Assembly (NCBI RefSeq): GCF_002902965.1
Contig: NZ_CP026106.1
Location: 124,001 to 188,000, forward strand
Length of the DNA: 64,000 bases
Direction: 5' to 3'
Source of the DNA: Paraburkholderia hospita
Lineage (GTDB): Bacteria > Pseudomonadota > Gammaproteobacteria > Burkholderiales > Burkholderiaceae
Of the stretch, positions 56,457 through 64,000 are shown piece by piece. The notes beneath the pieces are model-generated. The model saw only the letters and a program-made list of their open reading frames with translations, searched no databases and was not told the DNA's origin. The position numbers were made by a program, and so were the translations under genes. Within the stretch, counting starts at the first letter, position 1; every line of letters starts with the position of its first letter.

Positions 56457-56894
56457 GTGCGTCACTACACCAAAGACAATTTCAGGCTCACGGAGAGCGT
56501 CGGCTATCAGCTTGTGAAGGCGCGTAACGTGATCACGACGGAGATGGACGCGGCGCTGAAGGACCTCGACATCTCCAGCCAGCAAATGGGCATCATGCTG
56601 ATGCTCAGGCAGAAACTCGCGTCGACGCCGTTCGAGCTGTCGAAAATGCTCGGCATCGACACCGGCCTGATGACGCGCATGCTCGACAAGCTCGAAGCGA
56701 AAGGGCTGGTGGTGCGCTCGCGCGACGACGAGGACCGCCGCGTCGTCAACCTGACGCTGACCAAACCCGGTATTGCGGTCGCCGATCAGATTCCCGAAAT
56801 CGCGCCCGACGTCCTCAATGCACGTCTGAAGGACTTCACCAAGGCCGAGCTGAATGAACTGCGCCGCCTGCTGCGCAAGTTCGTGAGTGACTGA
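56457..56894 (+). CDS. MarR-family regulator (paralogue 1)
   Basis: A 145-residue MarR protein: helices around VGYQLVKARNVITTEMDAALKDLDISSQQMGIM, recognition helix in LSKMLGIDTGLMTRMLDKLEAKGLV, wing in RSRDDEDRRVVNLTLT. The start is GTG at 56457 with AGGAGG six bases upstream. MarR proteins repress pump operons and are relieved by phenolic ligands. It is similar throughout to the next gene, a tandem duplicate, and shares its operator sequence. Confidence 0.92.
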   Translation: MRHYTKDNFRLTESVGYQLVKARNVITTEMDAALKDLDISSQQMGIMLMLRQKLASTPFELSKMLGIDTGLMTRMLDKLEAKGLVVRSRDDEDRRVVNLTLTKPGIAVADQIPEIAPDVLNARLKDFTKAELNELRRLLRKFVSD

Positions 56895-56929
56895 ACGACT
56901 GAACGCCGCTTGCGCCTGAGCCTCCTTCC

Positions 56930-56947
56930 CGCCGCCTTCGGGCGGCG
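56930..56947 (+). other. UUCG-tetraloop hairpin after marR paralogue 1
   Basis: CGCCGCC-TTCG-GGCGGCG, a perfect 7-bp stem on a stable tetraloop 35 bases after the stop. No U-run follows, so it is at most a weak or factor-dependent terminator, or a transcript-stabilising hairpin. Confidence 0.5.
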
Positions 56948-57030
56948 CGTGTCCGCCGCATTATCCAATTGAAAGATAAGAACTGCTGCATCTGATGAAA
57001 CAATGAGTTTCGTCGTAGTGCTGTTGACTA

Positions 57031-57048
57031 TATCTGACCTGTCAATTA
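57031..57048 (+). promoter_or_regulatory. MarR-type operator before marR paralogue 2
   Basis: TATCTGAC-CT-GTCAATTA, copy 2 of the shared element, directly following TTGACTA, which may be part of a -35 box. It lies 29 bases before the ATG, nearly the same distance as copy 1. Confidence 0.65.
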
Positions 57049-57077
57049 TTGTTCGTGCAAATAGCGAGGAGTCAGAG

Positions 57078-57515
57078 ATGTCGCACTATTCGAAGGAAGA
57101 TTTTCATTTGACCGACAACCTCGGTTTCGCGATCACCAAGGCGCGCAACCTCGTTGTCGGACAAATGGATAAGGCAGTGAAGGGCCTGAACATACGGTCG
57201 CACCATGTCGGGATTTTCATGTCGCTGTTGCGCGGTATCGACACGACGCCGGCCACGCTGTCGCGCCATCTCGGCATCGACACGGGCCTGATGACGCGCA
57301 CGCTCGACAAGCTCGAAACGCTCGGCATGCTGACGCGCACGCGCAGCTCGGACGACCGCCGCGTCGTGAATCTCGAACTCACCGAGGCGGGCCGCGAAAT
57401 CGCGCTGCGCATCGCGGAGATCGCGCCCGATGTGCTAAACGAACGTCTTCAGTGCTTCACCAAAGACGAATTCGACGAACTGCGCCGTCTGCTTCGCAAG
57501 TTCCTCAACGATTGA
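57078..57515 (+). CDS. MarR-family regulator (paralogue 2)
   Basis: A 145-residue MarR protein of the same length as paralogue 1, starting SHYSKEDFHLTDNLGFAITKARN and ending FTKDEFDELRRLLRKFLND (paralogue 1: FTKAELNELRRLLRKFVSD). The recognition region is LSRHLGIDTGLMTRTLDKLETLGML. It lies just upstream of the pump operon, with an operator in the 35-base gap, and is the likelier direct repressor. GAGGA precedes the ATG. Confidence 0.92.
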   Translation: MSHYSKEDFHLTDNLGFAITKARNLVVGQMDKAVKGLNIRSHHVGIFMSLLRGIDTTPATLSRHLGIDTGLMTRTLDKLETLGMLTRTRSSDDRRVVNLELTEAGREIALRIAEIAPDVLNERLQCFTKDEFDELRRLLRKFLND

Positions 57516-57532
57516 ACATTTTTTTACCCAAT

Positions 57533-57550
57533 TATCTGATAGGTCAGACA
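57533..57550 (+). promoter_or_regulatory. MarR-type operator abutting the outer-membrane factor gene
   Basis: TATCTGAT-AG-GTCAGACA, copy 3. It ends one base before the ATG at 57551, so it covers the ribosome-binding site. A repressor here would block transcription reading in from marR paralogue 2. Confidence 0.65.
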
Positions 57551-59059
57551 ATGAACAATCAATTAAACGCCGGGCGGCGCGTTTCCGGGGCACTGAAAGT
57601 CGGTGTCTCCGTGATGTTCGCGGCGGTACTGTCAGCATGCGTGAACTACGCGGGTATCCATAGCGACGCAAAGACGGCCGAGCCGCAGCAGTACGCGACG
57701 CAGCAGAGCATCCCCGCCGGGCAGGGGCATTGGCCTGCCGCCGATTGGGCCGACCAGTTCGGCGACGCGCAACTGAAGGCGCTGATCGACGAAGCTCTGA
57801 AGAGCAGCCCGACGCTCGACCAGGCACGTTCCCGCGTCGCAGCGGCCGCAGCGTATAGCGAAACGGCGAAGGCGAGCACGATGCCGCGCGTCGACGCCAG
57901 CTACACGCTCACGCGCCAGCAGTATTCGGGCACGGCGCTGGTGCCGCCTCCGACGGGCGGTTCGTGGCAGACGGAGAACAAGGGCCTGTTGAGCGCTTCG
58001 TACGATCTCGACCTGTGGGGCAAGAACCGCGAAGCGCTGAAGGCGGCCATTTCGCAGTTGCAGGCGAGCCAGGCCGACGCGGAAGTCGTCAAGCTGACGC
58101 TCACGACGTCGATTGCGCGCACGTACAACCAGCTCGCACGCCTTTACGTGTTGCGCGATATCGCACAACAGGAAATCACGCAGCGCGAGCAGATCGACCG
58201 CATCACGGCGGGCCGTATCGCGACGGGGCTCGACACGGAAGTCGAACGCAAGACCGCGCAGGCGAATCTCGCGACGAGCCGCGCCGCGCTGAAGGCGCTC
58301 GACGGACAGATTCTCACCACGCGCTATCAGATCGCCGCGCTGCTCGGCGCCGGTCCGGACCGTGGCCTGCAAATCGCGCGTCCGACCTTGGGTATCGGCG
58401 ATGACGTGAATCTGCCCGACAACCTGCCCGCCGATCTCGTGAGCCGCCGCCCGGACATCGTGGCTGCACGCTGGCGCGTCGATGCGATGACGCATGACGT
58501 GAAGGAAGCGAAGGCCGAGTTCTATCCCGACATCAATCTGAGCGCCGCGATCGGGCTCGACGCATTCGGCTTCGGACGCTTCCTGACGGCGGCGAGCCGC
58601 ACGGCCTCGGCGGGTCCCGCGATCCATCTGCCCATCTTCGACGCGGGCGAACTGCGCGCGCAACTGAAGGGCCGTTACGCGGACTTCGACTACGCCGTCG
58701 CAACGTACAACCAGACGCTCGTTACCGCATTGAGCGAAGTCGCCACGCAACTCGCCGGCGTGCGTTCGACGGACGGCCAGCTGGTCGATGCGCAAACCGC
58801 ACAGACGGCCGCGCGCCAGGCCGACCAGCTTGCGCTCGTGCAATACAAGGCGGGACTCACGAACCAGTTGACCGTACTGAATGCCGACGTCAACGCGCTC
58901 GCCGCCGATCAATCCGTCGCCAACCTGCGCATGGATCGCCGCGACCAGCAGATCGCGCTCGCGTCGGCGCTGGGCGGCGGTTTCGTCGACACGTCGAACG
59001 CCGATCAGAGCGCGCGCGTCGCCTCTACCACCAAAACGTCTGCTGCCGCTGCGCAGTGA
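57551..59059 (+). CDS. Outer-membrane efflux lipoprotein (NodT/OprM type)
   Basis: A 502-residue outer-membrane factor. The signal peptide ends in a lipobox LSAC with Cys at 30. Two repeats of the TolC-type fold follow, with LIDEALKSSPTLDQARSRVAAA near 78-100, LDLWGKNREALKAAISQLQAS near 150 and the second repeat with LPADLVSRRPDIVAARWRVDA near 297. It forms the trimeric exit duct of the pump. The C-terminal ~30 residues are Ser/Thr/Ala-rich and not part of the fold. Confidence 0.93.
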   Translation: MNNQLNAGRRVSGALKVGVSVMFAAVLSACVNYAGIHSDAKTAEPQQYATQQSIPAGQGHWPAADWADQFGDAQLKALIDEALKSSPTLDQARSRVAAAAAYSETAKASTMPRVDASYTLTRQQYSGTALVPPPTGGSWQTENKGLLSASYDLDLWGKNREALKAAISQLQASQADAEVVKLTLTTSIARTYNQLARLYVLRDIAQQEITQREQIDRITAGRIATGLDTEVERKTAQANLATSRAALKALDGQILTTRYQIAALLGAGPDRGLQIARPTLGIGDDVNLPDNLPADLVSRRPDIVAARWRVDAMTHDVKEAKAEFYPDINLSAAIGLDAFGFGRFLTAASRTASAGPAIHLPIFDAGELRAQLKGRYADFDYAVATYNQTLVTALSEVATQLAGVRSTDGQLVDAQTAQTAARQADQLALVQYKAGLTNQLTVLNADVNALAADQSVANLRMDRRDQQIALASALGGGFVDTSNADQSARVASTTKTSAAAAQ

Positions 59060-59093
59060 GCGGCCCCTCATCGCATTGCCTGGAGAACTAGAA

Positions 59094-60398
59094 ATGAGCG
59101 AAATCAACACCCCGGAGCGCGAAACGACGCAAGCGCCGAATGCGAAGCCCGATGCGAAGTCCACTGCGGCACCGGCGCAAGCTGTCAAAGCGAACGAACC
59201 CAACACCCGCAAGCGCAAGTTGCTGCTCTCGCTGCTGGGCGTGGCCGTCGTCGTGTCGACTGCGGCTTACGGCGCGTACTACATGACCTATGCGCGCTAC
59301 CACGAGACCACCGACGACGCGTACGTCAGCGGCAATCTCGTGCAACTGACGCCGCAGGTGACGGGCACCGTGATCGCCGTGAACGCCGACGACACGCAGA
59401 TCGTGAAGGAAGGCGACCCCGTCGTCACGCTCGACAACGCCGACGCGCGTATCGCGCTCGGCAACGCTGAGGCGGCGCTCGGACAGACCGTGCGGCAAGT
59501 GAGCAGCCTGTATGTGAACAACGATTTCTACGCGGCGAACGTCGCGCAGAAGCAGTCGGACCTGGCGCGTGCGCAGGACGATCTGCGCCGCCGCCAGGCT
59601 GTCGCGGGCACAGGAGCGGTATCGGCCGAAGACATCGCGCATGCGCGCGACGCCGTGAACGCCGCGCAGGCCGCGCTCGACGCCGCGCGTCAGCAGGCGG
59701 AAGCGAACCGCGCATTGACCGACCACACGACGATCGCCCAGCATCCGAACGTGCAGGCCGCGGCATCGAAGGTGCGCGACGCGTACCTTTCGTATGCGCG
59801 CAACACGCTGCCCGCGCCCGTCACCGGCTATGTCGCGAAGCGTTCCGTGCAGGTCGGCCAGCGCGTGTCGCCGGGTACGCCGTTGATGGCCGTCGTGCCG
59901 CTCGACGGCGTGTGGGTCGACGCGAACTACAAGGAAAGCCAGCTGCGCAACATGCGCATCGGCCAGCCTGTCACGCTGACGGCTGACGTGTACGGCGGCA
60001 AGGTCGAGTATCACGGCCGCGTGGTCGGCTTTTCGGCGGGTACGGGCAGCGCGTTCGCGACGCTGCCTGCGCAGAACGCAACGGGCAACTGGATCAAGGT
60101 CGTGCAGCGCCTGCCCGCGCGCATTCAGCTGGACCAGAAGGAGCTGGAAGCGCATCCGCTGCGTATCGGGCTGTCGATGGACGTCGATGTCGACACGCGC
60201 GACAACGCGGGTCCGCAACTCGGCGCCGCGATGAACACGACGTATCGCACGGATGTGTTCGCGCAATACGGCGCACAGGCCGATGCCGAGATCGACAGGA
60301 TCATCGCGCAGAACATGGTGTCGACGCATGATGCATCGCGGCCGCTCGCGAAGCGCGAAGCAGGCGACAAGAGCGCCACGACGCAGCGCGCAGGCTAA
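59094..60398 (+). CDS. HlyD/EmrA-type membrane fusion protein
   Basis: A 434-residue periplasmic adaptor. A polar N-terminus of ~40 residues, one membrane anchor about 42-64 (LLLSLLGVAVVVSTAAYGAYY), DDAYVSGNLVQLTPQVTGTV and a lipoyl half, a coiled-coil hairpin about 120-225 rich in Ala and Gln, then the second lipoyl half (APVTGYVAKRSVQVGQRVSPG) and beta-barrel. It links the MFS pump to the outer-membrane duct. It begins 34 bases after the preceding gene. Confidence 0.93.
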   Translation: MSEINTPERETTQAPNAKPDAKSTAAPAQAVKANEPNTRKRKLLLSLLGVAVVVSTAAYGAYYMTYARYHETTDDAYVSGNLVQLTPQVTGTVIAVNADDTQIVKEGDPVVTLDNADARIALGNAEAALGQTVRQVSSLYVNNDFYAANVAQKQSDLARAQDDLRRRQAVAGTGAVSAEDIAHARDAVNAAQAALDAARQQAEANRALTDHTTIAQHPNVQAAASKVRDAYLSYARNTLPAPVTGYVAKRSVQVGQRVSPGTPLMAVVPLDGVWVDANYKESQLRNMRIGQPVTLTADVYGGKVEYHGRVVGFSAGTGSAFATLPAQNATGNWIKVVQRLPARIQLDQKELEAHPLRIGLSMDVDVDTRDNAGPQLGAAMNTTYRTDVFAQYGAQADAEIDRIIAQNMVSTHDASRPLAKREAGDKSATTQRAG

Positions 60399-60445
60399 GC
60401 CGCACCGGAGGACGCAACGCCAAAGCGCGTCCTCGTTCGTTCAAG

Positions 60446-60463
60446 TAACTGACAGGTCAGATA
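60446..60463 (-). promoter_or_regulatory. MarR-type operator before the MFS pump gene
   Basis: Read on the reverse strand TATCTGAC-CT-GTCAGTTA, copy 4, the most symmetrical of the set. It lies within the pump operon, 11 bases before the ATG at 60475, suggesting an internal regulated promoter for the pump gene or an effect on its translation start. Confidence 0.65.
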
Positions 60464-60474
60464 AAGAAAGCGCC

Positions 60475-62034
60475 ATGAATCCCTCGATGCAAACCGCACC
60501 GGCCCCGTTCACAGGCGGCAAGCTGGTCCTCGCGACACTTGCCGTCGCGCTCGCGACGTTCATGAACGTGCTGGATTCGTCCATCGCGAACGTTGCGATT
60601 CCCACCATCTCCGGCAATCTCGGCGTCTCCGTCGATGAAGGCACATGGGTGATCACGCTGTTTTCGGCGGCCAATGCCATCGCCATTCCGCTGACGGGCT
60701 GGCTCACGCAGCGCGTCGGCCAGATCAAGCTGTTCGTGATCTCGATCCTGCTGTTCGTGTTCTCGTCGTGGCTGTGCGGCATCGCGCCGAACCTGGTCGT
60801 GCTGCTGGCCGCGCGTATCTTGCAGGGCCTCGTGGCGGGACCGTTGACGCCACTGTCGCAGGCCATTCTGCTCGCATCGTATCCGAAGGAGAAAAGCTCG
60901 ACGGCATTGTCGCTGTGGGCGATGACGGCGACCGTCGGCCCGATTGCGGGCCCCGCGCTCGGCGGCTGGATCACTGACAGCTACAGTTGGTCATGGATCT
61001 TCTATATCAACATTCCCGTCGGTATGTTCGCTGCGGGCGTGACCTGGATGCTCTATCGCGACCGCGAATCGCTGACGCGCAAGTTACCCATCGACAAGGT
61101 CGGCCTGTTGTCGCTGATCGTCTGGGTCGCATCGCTGCAGATCATGCTCGACAAGGGCAAGGATCTCGACTGGTTCAACTCGCCCGTGATCTGCACGCTC
61201 ACGGCCGTCGCGGCCGTCAGCTTTATCTTTTTCCTGATCTGGGAATTCACGGAAAAGAACCCGATCGTCGATCTGCGGCTCTTCGCGGGGCAGAATTTCC
61301 GTGGCGGAACGATTGCGATTTCGGTGGCGTATGGCGTGTTCTTCGCGAACCTCGTGATTTTGCCGCAGTGGATTCAGGGCTATCTCGGCTATCGTTCGGT
61401 GGACGCGGGCCTCGTGACCGCGCCGCTTGGCATCTTCGCCGTGCTGCTCGCGCCCGTGATGGCGAAGATCATGCCGAAGTCCGATGCACGGGTACTCGCG
61501 ACGGTGGCCTTCCTCGGCTTTGCAGGCGTGTTCTTCATGCGCTCGCAGTACACGACGGGCGTCGACCCCTATACCCTGGTGATGCCGACGCTGCTGCAAG
61601 GCATTCCCATGGCGCTCTTTTTTACGCCGCTTACCGCGATCATCTTGTCGGGGCTGTCACCCGACAAGATTCCCGCGGCCGCCGGCCTGTCGAACTTCGT
61701 GCGGATCTTCGCCGGTGGCGTGGGCACGTCGCTGATCTCGACGGGCTGGAACAACCGGACGATCCTGCATCACTCGCAACTCGCGGAACAGTCGAGCGTG
61801 AACAACCCCGGCTACACGAACGCGCTCACCAGTATTCATGCGACGCTCGGCGGCAGCATGGATCAGGCCAGAGCGTTTTTCGAGCAATCGCTCAATGCGC
61901 AGGCGGCGATGCTCGGCTTGAACGACATCTTCTGGTTGTCGGCGATGATCTTCATCGTGATCATTCCGCTGATCTGGCTGACGAAGCCGCGCAAGGGCGG
62001 CGGCGGTGGCGCAGCGGCAGCGGGCGCGCACTGA
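60475..62034 (+). CDS. DHA2-family (EmrB-type) MFS efflux pump
   Basis: A 519-residue, 14-helix drug:H+ antiporter. Motifs: FMNVLDSSIANVAIPTISGNLGVS at helix 1 (motif D1), GWLTQRVGQIKLFV after helix 2 (motif A), LQGLVAGPLTPLSQAIL at helix 4 and GPIAGPALGGWITDSYSWSWIFYINIPVG at helix 5 (motif C). With the adaptor and duct it expels hydrophobic or phenolic toxicants through both membranes. A Gly-rich tail (GGGGGAAAAGAH) ends it. No ribosome-binding site stronger than AAAGAAAG is seen. Confidence 0.94.
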   Translation: MNPSMQTAPAPFTGGKLVLATLAVALATFMNVLDSSIANVAIPTISGNLGVSVDEGTWVITLFSAANAIAIPLTGWLTQRVGQIKLFVISILLFVFSSWLCGIAPNLVVLLAARILQGLVAGPLTPLSQAILLASYPKEKSSTALSLWAMTATVGPIAGPALGGWITDSYSWSWIFYINIPVGMFAAGVTWMLYRDRESLTRKLPIDKVGLLSLIVWVASLQIMLDKGKDLDWFNSPVICTLTAVAAVSFIFFLIWEFTEKNPIVDLRLFAGQNFRGGTIAISVAYGVFFANLVILPQWIQGYLGYRSVDAGLVTAPLGIFAVLLAPVMAKIMPKSDARVLATVAFLGFAGVFFMRSQYTTGVDPYTLVMPTLLQGIPMALFFTPLTAIILSGLSPDKIPAAAGLSNFVRIFAGGVGTSLISTGWNNRTILHHSQLAEQSSVNNPGYTNALTSIHATLGGSMDQARAFFEQSLNAQAAMLGLNDIFWLSAMIFIVIIPLIWLTKPRKGGGGGAAAAGAH

Positions 62035-62054
62035 GTACTGCGCGTTGAGAACAG

Positions 62055-62093
62055 AAGGCCCCGGCTTGCAAATGCGACCGGGGCCTTTCTTTC
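62055..62093 (+). terminator. Rho-independent terminator of the efflux operon
   Basis: AAGGCCCCGG pairs with CCGGGGCCTT around a 13-base loop, followed by TCTTTC. It is 20 bases after the MFS stop and 19 bases from the convergent TPR gene stop, so it may work in both directions. Confidence 0.85.
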
Positions 62094-62111
62094 GCTAACG
62101 TAGCCGCGCGT

Positions 62112-63746
62112 TCAACCGCGTTGCTGCTGCCCGATGGCACTGCGACTCGAATCGGCATCGCGCGGCTTCGGCGTCTCGTCGATGTTCTTGACTTCGATCA
62201 TGCCATTGGCTCTATTCATGTTGCTGGTCATGCCTTTGGCGGGCAGCGTCAGTTCGGGCTTGCTGCACGTTTGAGTATTGGCCGTGGCGTGCATCGCGGC
62301 AGGCTGCATATCGCGCGCGTCCTTGCTCGCGTCTGCTTCGATCTGCGCGTCGCTGCATCCCCACGATTCGAGCAGCGAGCGCGCCATGCCCGTCGCGCAC
62401 TGCGCACGGCTGCGCGTGATGCGCGCCGCGACCTTCACGAACACGCTGTCGTGCAGCGTCGTAAGCCGCTCATACGCGCGGCCCGCATCGTCGATGTTCA
62501 GCGCAACGGCGGTGCGGTACGCGTCGCGCGCTTCGTCGAGCGTTGCCGCTGGCACGACGCCCGTTTTCATCGACGGCAGCCGCAGTGCATCGCCGAGATT
62601 CACATACGCTTCCTGATAGCCGGGATTTTTCTCGATCGCAAGCCTCAGTTCGCGCACGGCGGCCGCGCGATAGTCGCCATGTCCTTGCGACGCTGCGCCC
62701 GCGAGCGTCGGCCTTTGCGCGAGCGCGAGCCATGCGCGGCCCAGCGCGTTATGAGCGGGCGCGTAGTCCTTGTGCAGTTCGACCGCGCGCCTGAGCACGT
62801 CGGCGGCCTGCTGGTAGCAACCCATGTCCATCAGGGCGACGCCCCAGTTGTAATACGCCCACGGACGCACGCGCTTCCATGAATGCAGTTCTTCGCTCAT
62901 GTCGACGATGCTGCGCGCGTGACGGATCGAGCCTTCGTAGTCGCGCGCATAGGTGTCGAGCTTCGACAGCGCGAGCATGGCCCACGCCGCCTCTTCCCTC
63001 GACGCACCCGATGCGTCCCGGCCCGAGCCCGCCGCGATCTGCGCGAAGCGCTCGCGCACGTCGTCGAACTGGCACGGCGCATTGCCTTGCAGGCAGCGCT
63101 TCTGCTCCATCTGCGTCAGATACGACGCGTGCAACAGCGGGCTTTGATGCTGGAGGATCGTCGTGGCGGCCTGACGCAGCGCATGCCGCATGGCCAGTGA
63201 TTCGTTGGTCACGTTGGGCTTCGCGCCCGTGTCGGGCGGCACGTCGTTGCCGAGCGCGACGGTGCGGCCATCGGGGTCGCGCAGCGTCAGCATCACCGCA
63301 AACGACGACGGCGAGCCGACGACGCTGCCATATACGGACGAATCGCGTTTGAGCAGCGTGCGCGCAAATTCGATCAGCGGACGAACCGACAGCCCCGTAC
63401 CGGGGACCGTGAAGTCGGGCAGCTTGAACTCGGCGAGCACGTTTTCGGTGTCGCTGGCGGGCGTGACGGATTCGGCTTCCTTGCGCACGTCGCTGAGCGT
63501 ATCGACGAGCAGGTGCTGCAAGGTCTGATCGGTGTAGCCCTGTCGCCTGAAATCGTCGGAGACCTCGATCGGCTGGACGAGCGTCAGCGGATCGAACCAC
63601 ACGCCGCACAGCGCGACGATGCGCGGCCCGAGATAAAACGCGGCAACGAGGATCAGCGGCACCACGATGCCGAGATACAACACGTGACGGCACAGGAACC
63701 GGACCGCCCAGAGCAACGAGGCGAACGGGGTGTCGAGGGGCTTCAT
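62112..63746 (-). CDS. Membrane-anchored TPR-repeat protein of unknown function
   Basis: A 544-residue protein with one N-terminal membrane segment about 22-45 (LYLGIVVPLILVAAFYLGP); most of it should lie in the periplasm. Residues ~255-430 contain TPR-like helices (WAYYNWGVALMDMGCYQQAADVLRRAVELHKDYAPAHNALGRAWLAL and EAYVNLGDAL). The C-terminal ~70 residues are polar and end in a Gln/Arg/Gly tail. AAGGAG precedes the ATG. No family name could be given. TPR proteins scaffold other proteins; no partner is visible in the window. Confidence 0.75.
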   Translation of the reverse strand: MKPLDTPFASLLWAVRFLCRHVLYLGIVVPLILVAAFYLGPRIVALCGVWFDPLTLVQPIEVSDDFRRQGYTDQTLQHLLVDTLSDVRKEAESVTPASDTENVLAEFKLPDFTVPGTGLSVRPLIEFARTLLKRDSSVYGSVVGSPSSFAVMLTLRDPDGRTVALGNDVPPDTGAKPNVTNESLAMRHALRQAATTILQHQSPLLHASYLTQMEQKRCLQGNAPCQFDDVRERFAQIAAGSGRDASGASREEAAWAMLALSKLDTYARDYEGSIRHARSIVDMSEELHSWKRVRPWAYYNWGVALMDMGCYQQAADVLRRAVELHKDYAPAHNALGRAWLALAQRPTLAGAASQGHGDYRAAAVRELRLAIEKNPGYQEAYVNLGDALRLPSMKTGVVPAATLDEARDAYRTAVALNIDDAGRAYERLTTLHDSVFVKVAARITRSRAQCATGMARSLLESWGCSDAQIEADASKDARDMQPAAMHATANTQTCSKPELTLPAKGMTSNMNRANGMIEVKNIDETPKPRDADSSRSAIGQQQRG

Positions 63747-64000
63747 GCGGAACTCCTTGCGGCGCGCTGCGATTGGCAAACCTGTCACAACGCATCGAAC
63801 ATGCCAATTCGTCTGACGCTTGCGGCGCAAGGAAGCGCGGGAAAAGGCCACTGGACTATGTTGGTTCACTGCCAACCAACGCGCGCGGATGAGTCGGATT
63901 GCACACGTCATATCGAAGGCGGCCCGCTCGCCCAATATGAAGCGAAACAGCCGGTTTACACCACGCGGCCGTTCGCGAACCGTAGGGTGACGAAAGGCAG

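Noticed and set aside
63860..63880. GTTGGTT-N7-AACCAAC inverted repeat upstream of the TPR gene
   Set aside because: A perfect 7-bp repeat but single, with no divergent gene or regulator in the window to tie it to; too weak to annotate.

Overview
The window is high-GC DNA with the gene content of the Burkholderia sensu lato group, most likely Paraburkholderia or Caballeronia. The evidence is an ornibactin/malleobactin-type siderophore locus, a catR-catBAC operon, a DUF3331 protein, a NorR-Hmp pair and a long palindromic repeat of a kind I associate with these genomes. No rRNA, tRNA, CRISPR array or intact transposase gene was found. The genus is an inference.

Layout. 1-3524: a sugar-type ABC uptake locus, with the solute-binding protein cut by the left edge and a divergent SDR dehydrogenase, UgpC/MalK-type ATPase and RpiR regulator. 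3537-9905: two tandem IclR regulators divergent from an MBL-fold protein, FAD monooxygenase, DUF2783 protein and MFS transporter, probably an aromatic-acid catabolic unit. 9906-10530: gene-free DNA with an array of short direct repeats. 10533-40733: a complete siderophore locus. 40746-44336: Lrp/AsnC regulator, NCS1 permease and LysR regulator. 44415-49732: Rrf2 regulator, azoreductase, DUF3331 protein, cupin, MFS exporter and a small membrane protein. 49790-53348: catR and catBAC (catechol to the beta-ketoadipate pathway). 53362-56373: hmp and norR (nitric oxide defence). 56412-62093: two MarR paralogues and a tripartite efflux pump. 62112-63746: a membrane-anchored TPR protein.

The siderophore genes form one circuit. 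A Fur-type box precedes the ECF sigma gene orbS. Three promoters of identical geometry (TAAA-N17-CGTC) then drive the orbHGCDFB transport and tailoring operon, the exporter orbE, and orbIJK-pvdA-orbA-orbL. The adenylation codes I read by hand give hydroxyornithine - D-Asp - Ser - hydroxyornithine, the ornibactin/malleobactin backbone. No PvdF-type formyltransferase lies in the locus, whereas two GNAT acyltransferases do, so the hydroxamate acyl groups may differ from those of the known compounds.

Two small regulons can be read from repeated operators. A 25-bp element (AACTSCGAY-N7-RTCGKAGTK) lies in front of the Rrf2 gene, azoR and the cupin gene. An 18-bp element (core TATCTGAY-NN-GTCA) lies in front of both marR genes, the outer-membrane factor gene and the MFS pump gene. 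A nested inverted repeat of about 670 bp fills the gap between convergent orbB and orbE.
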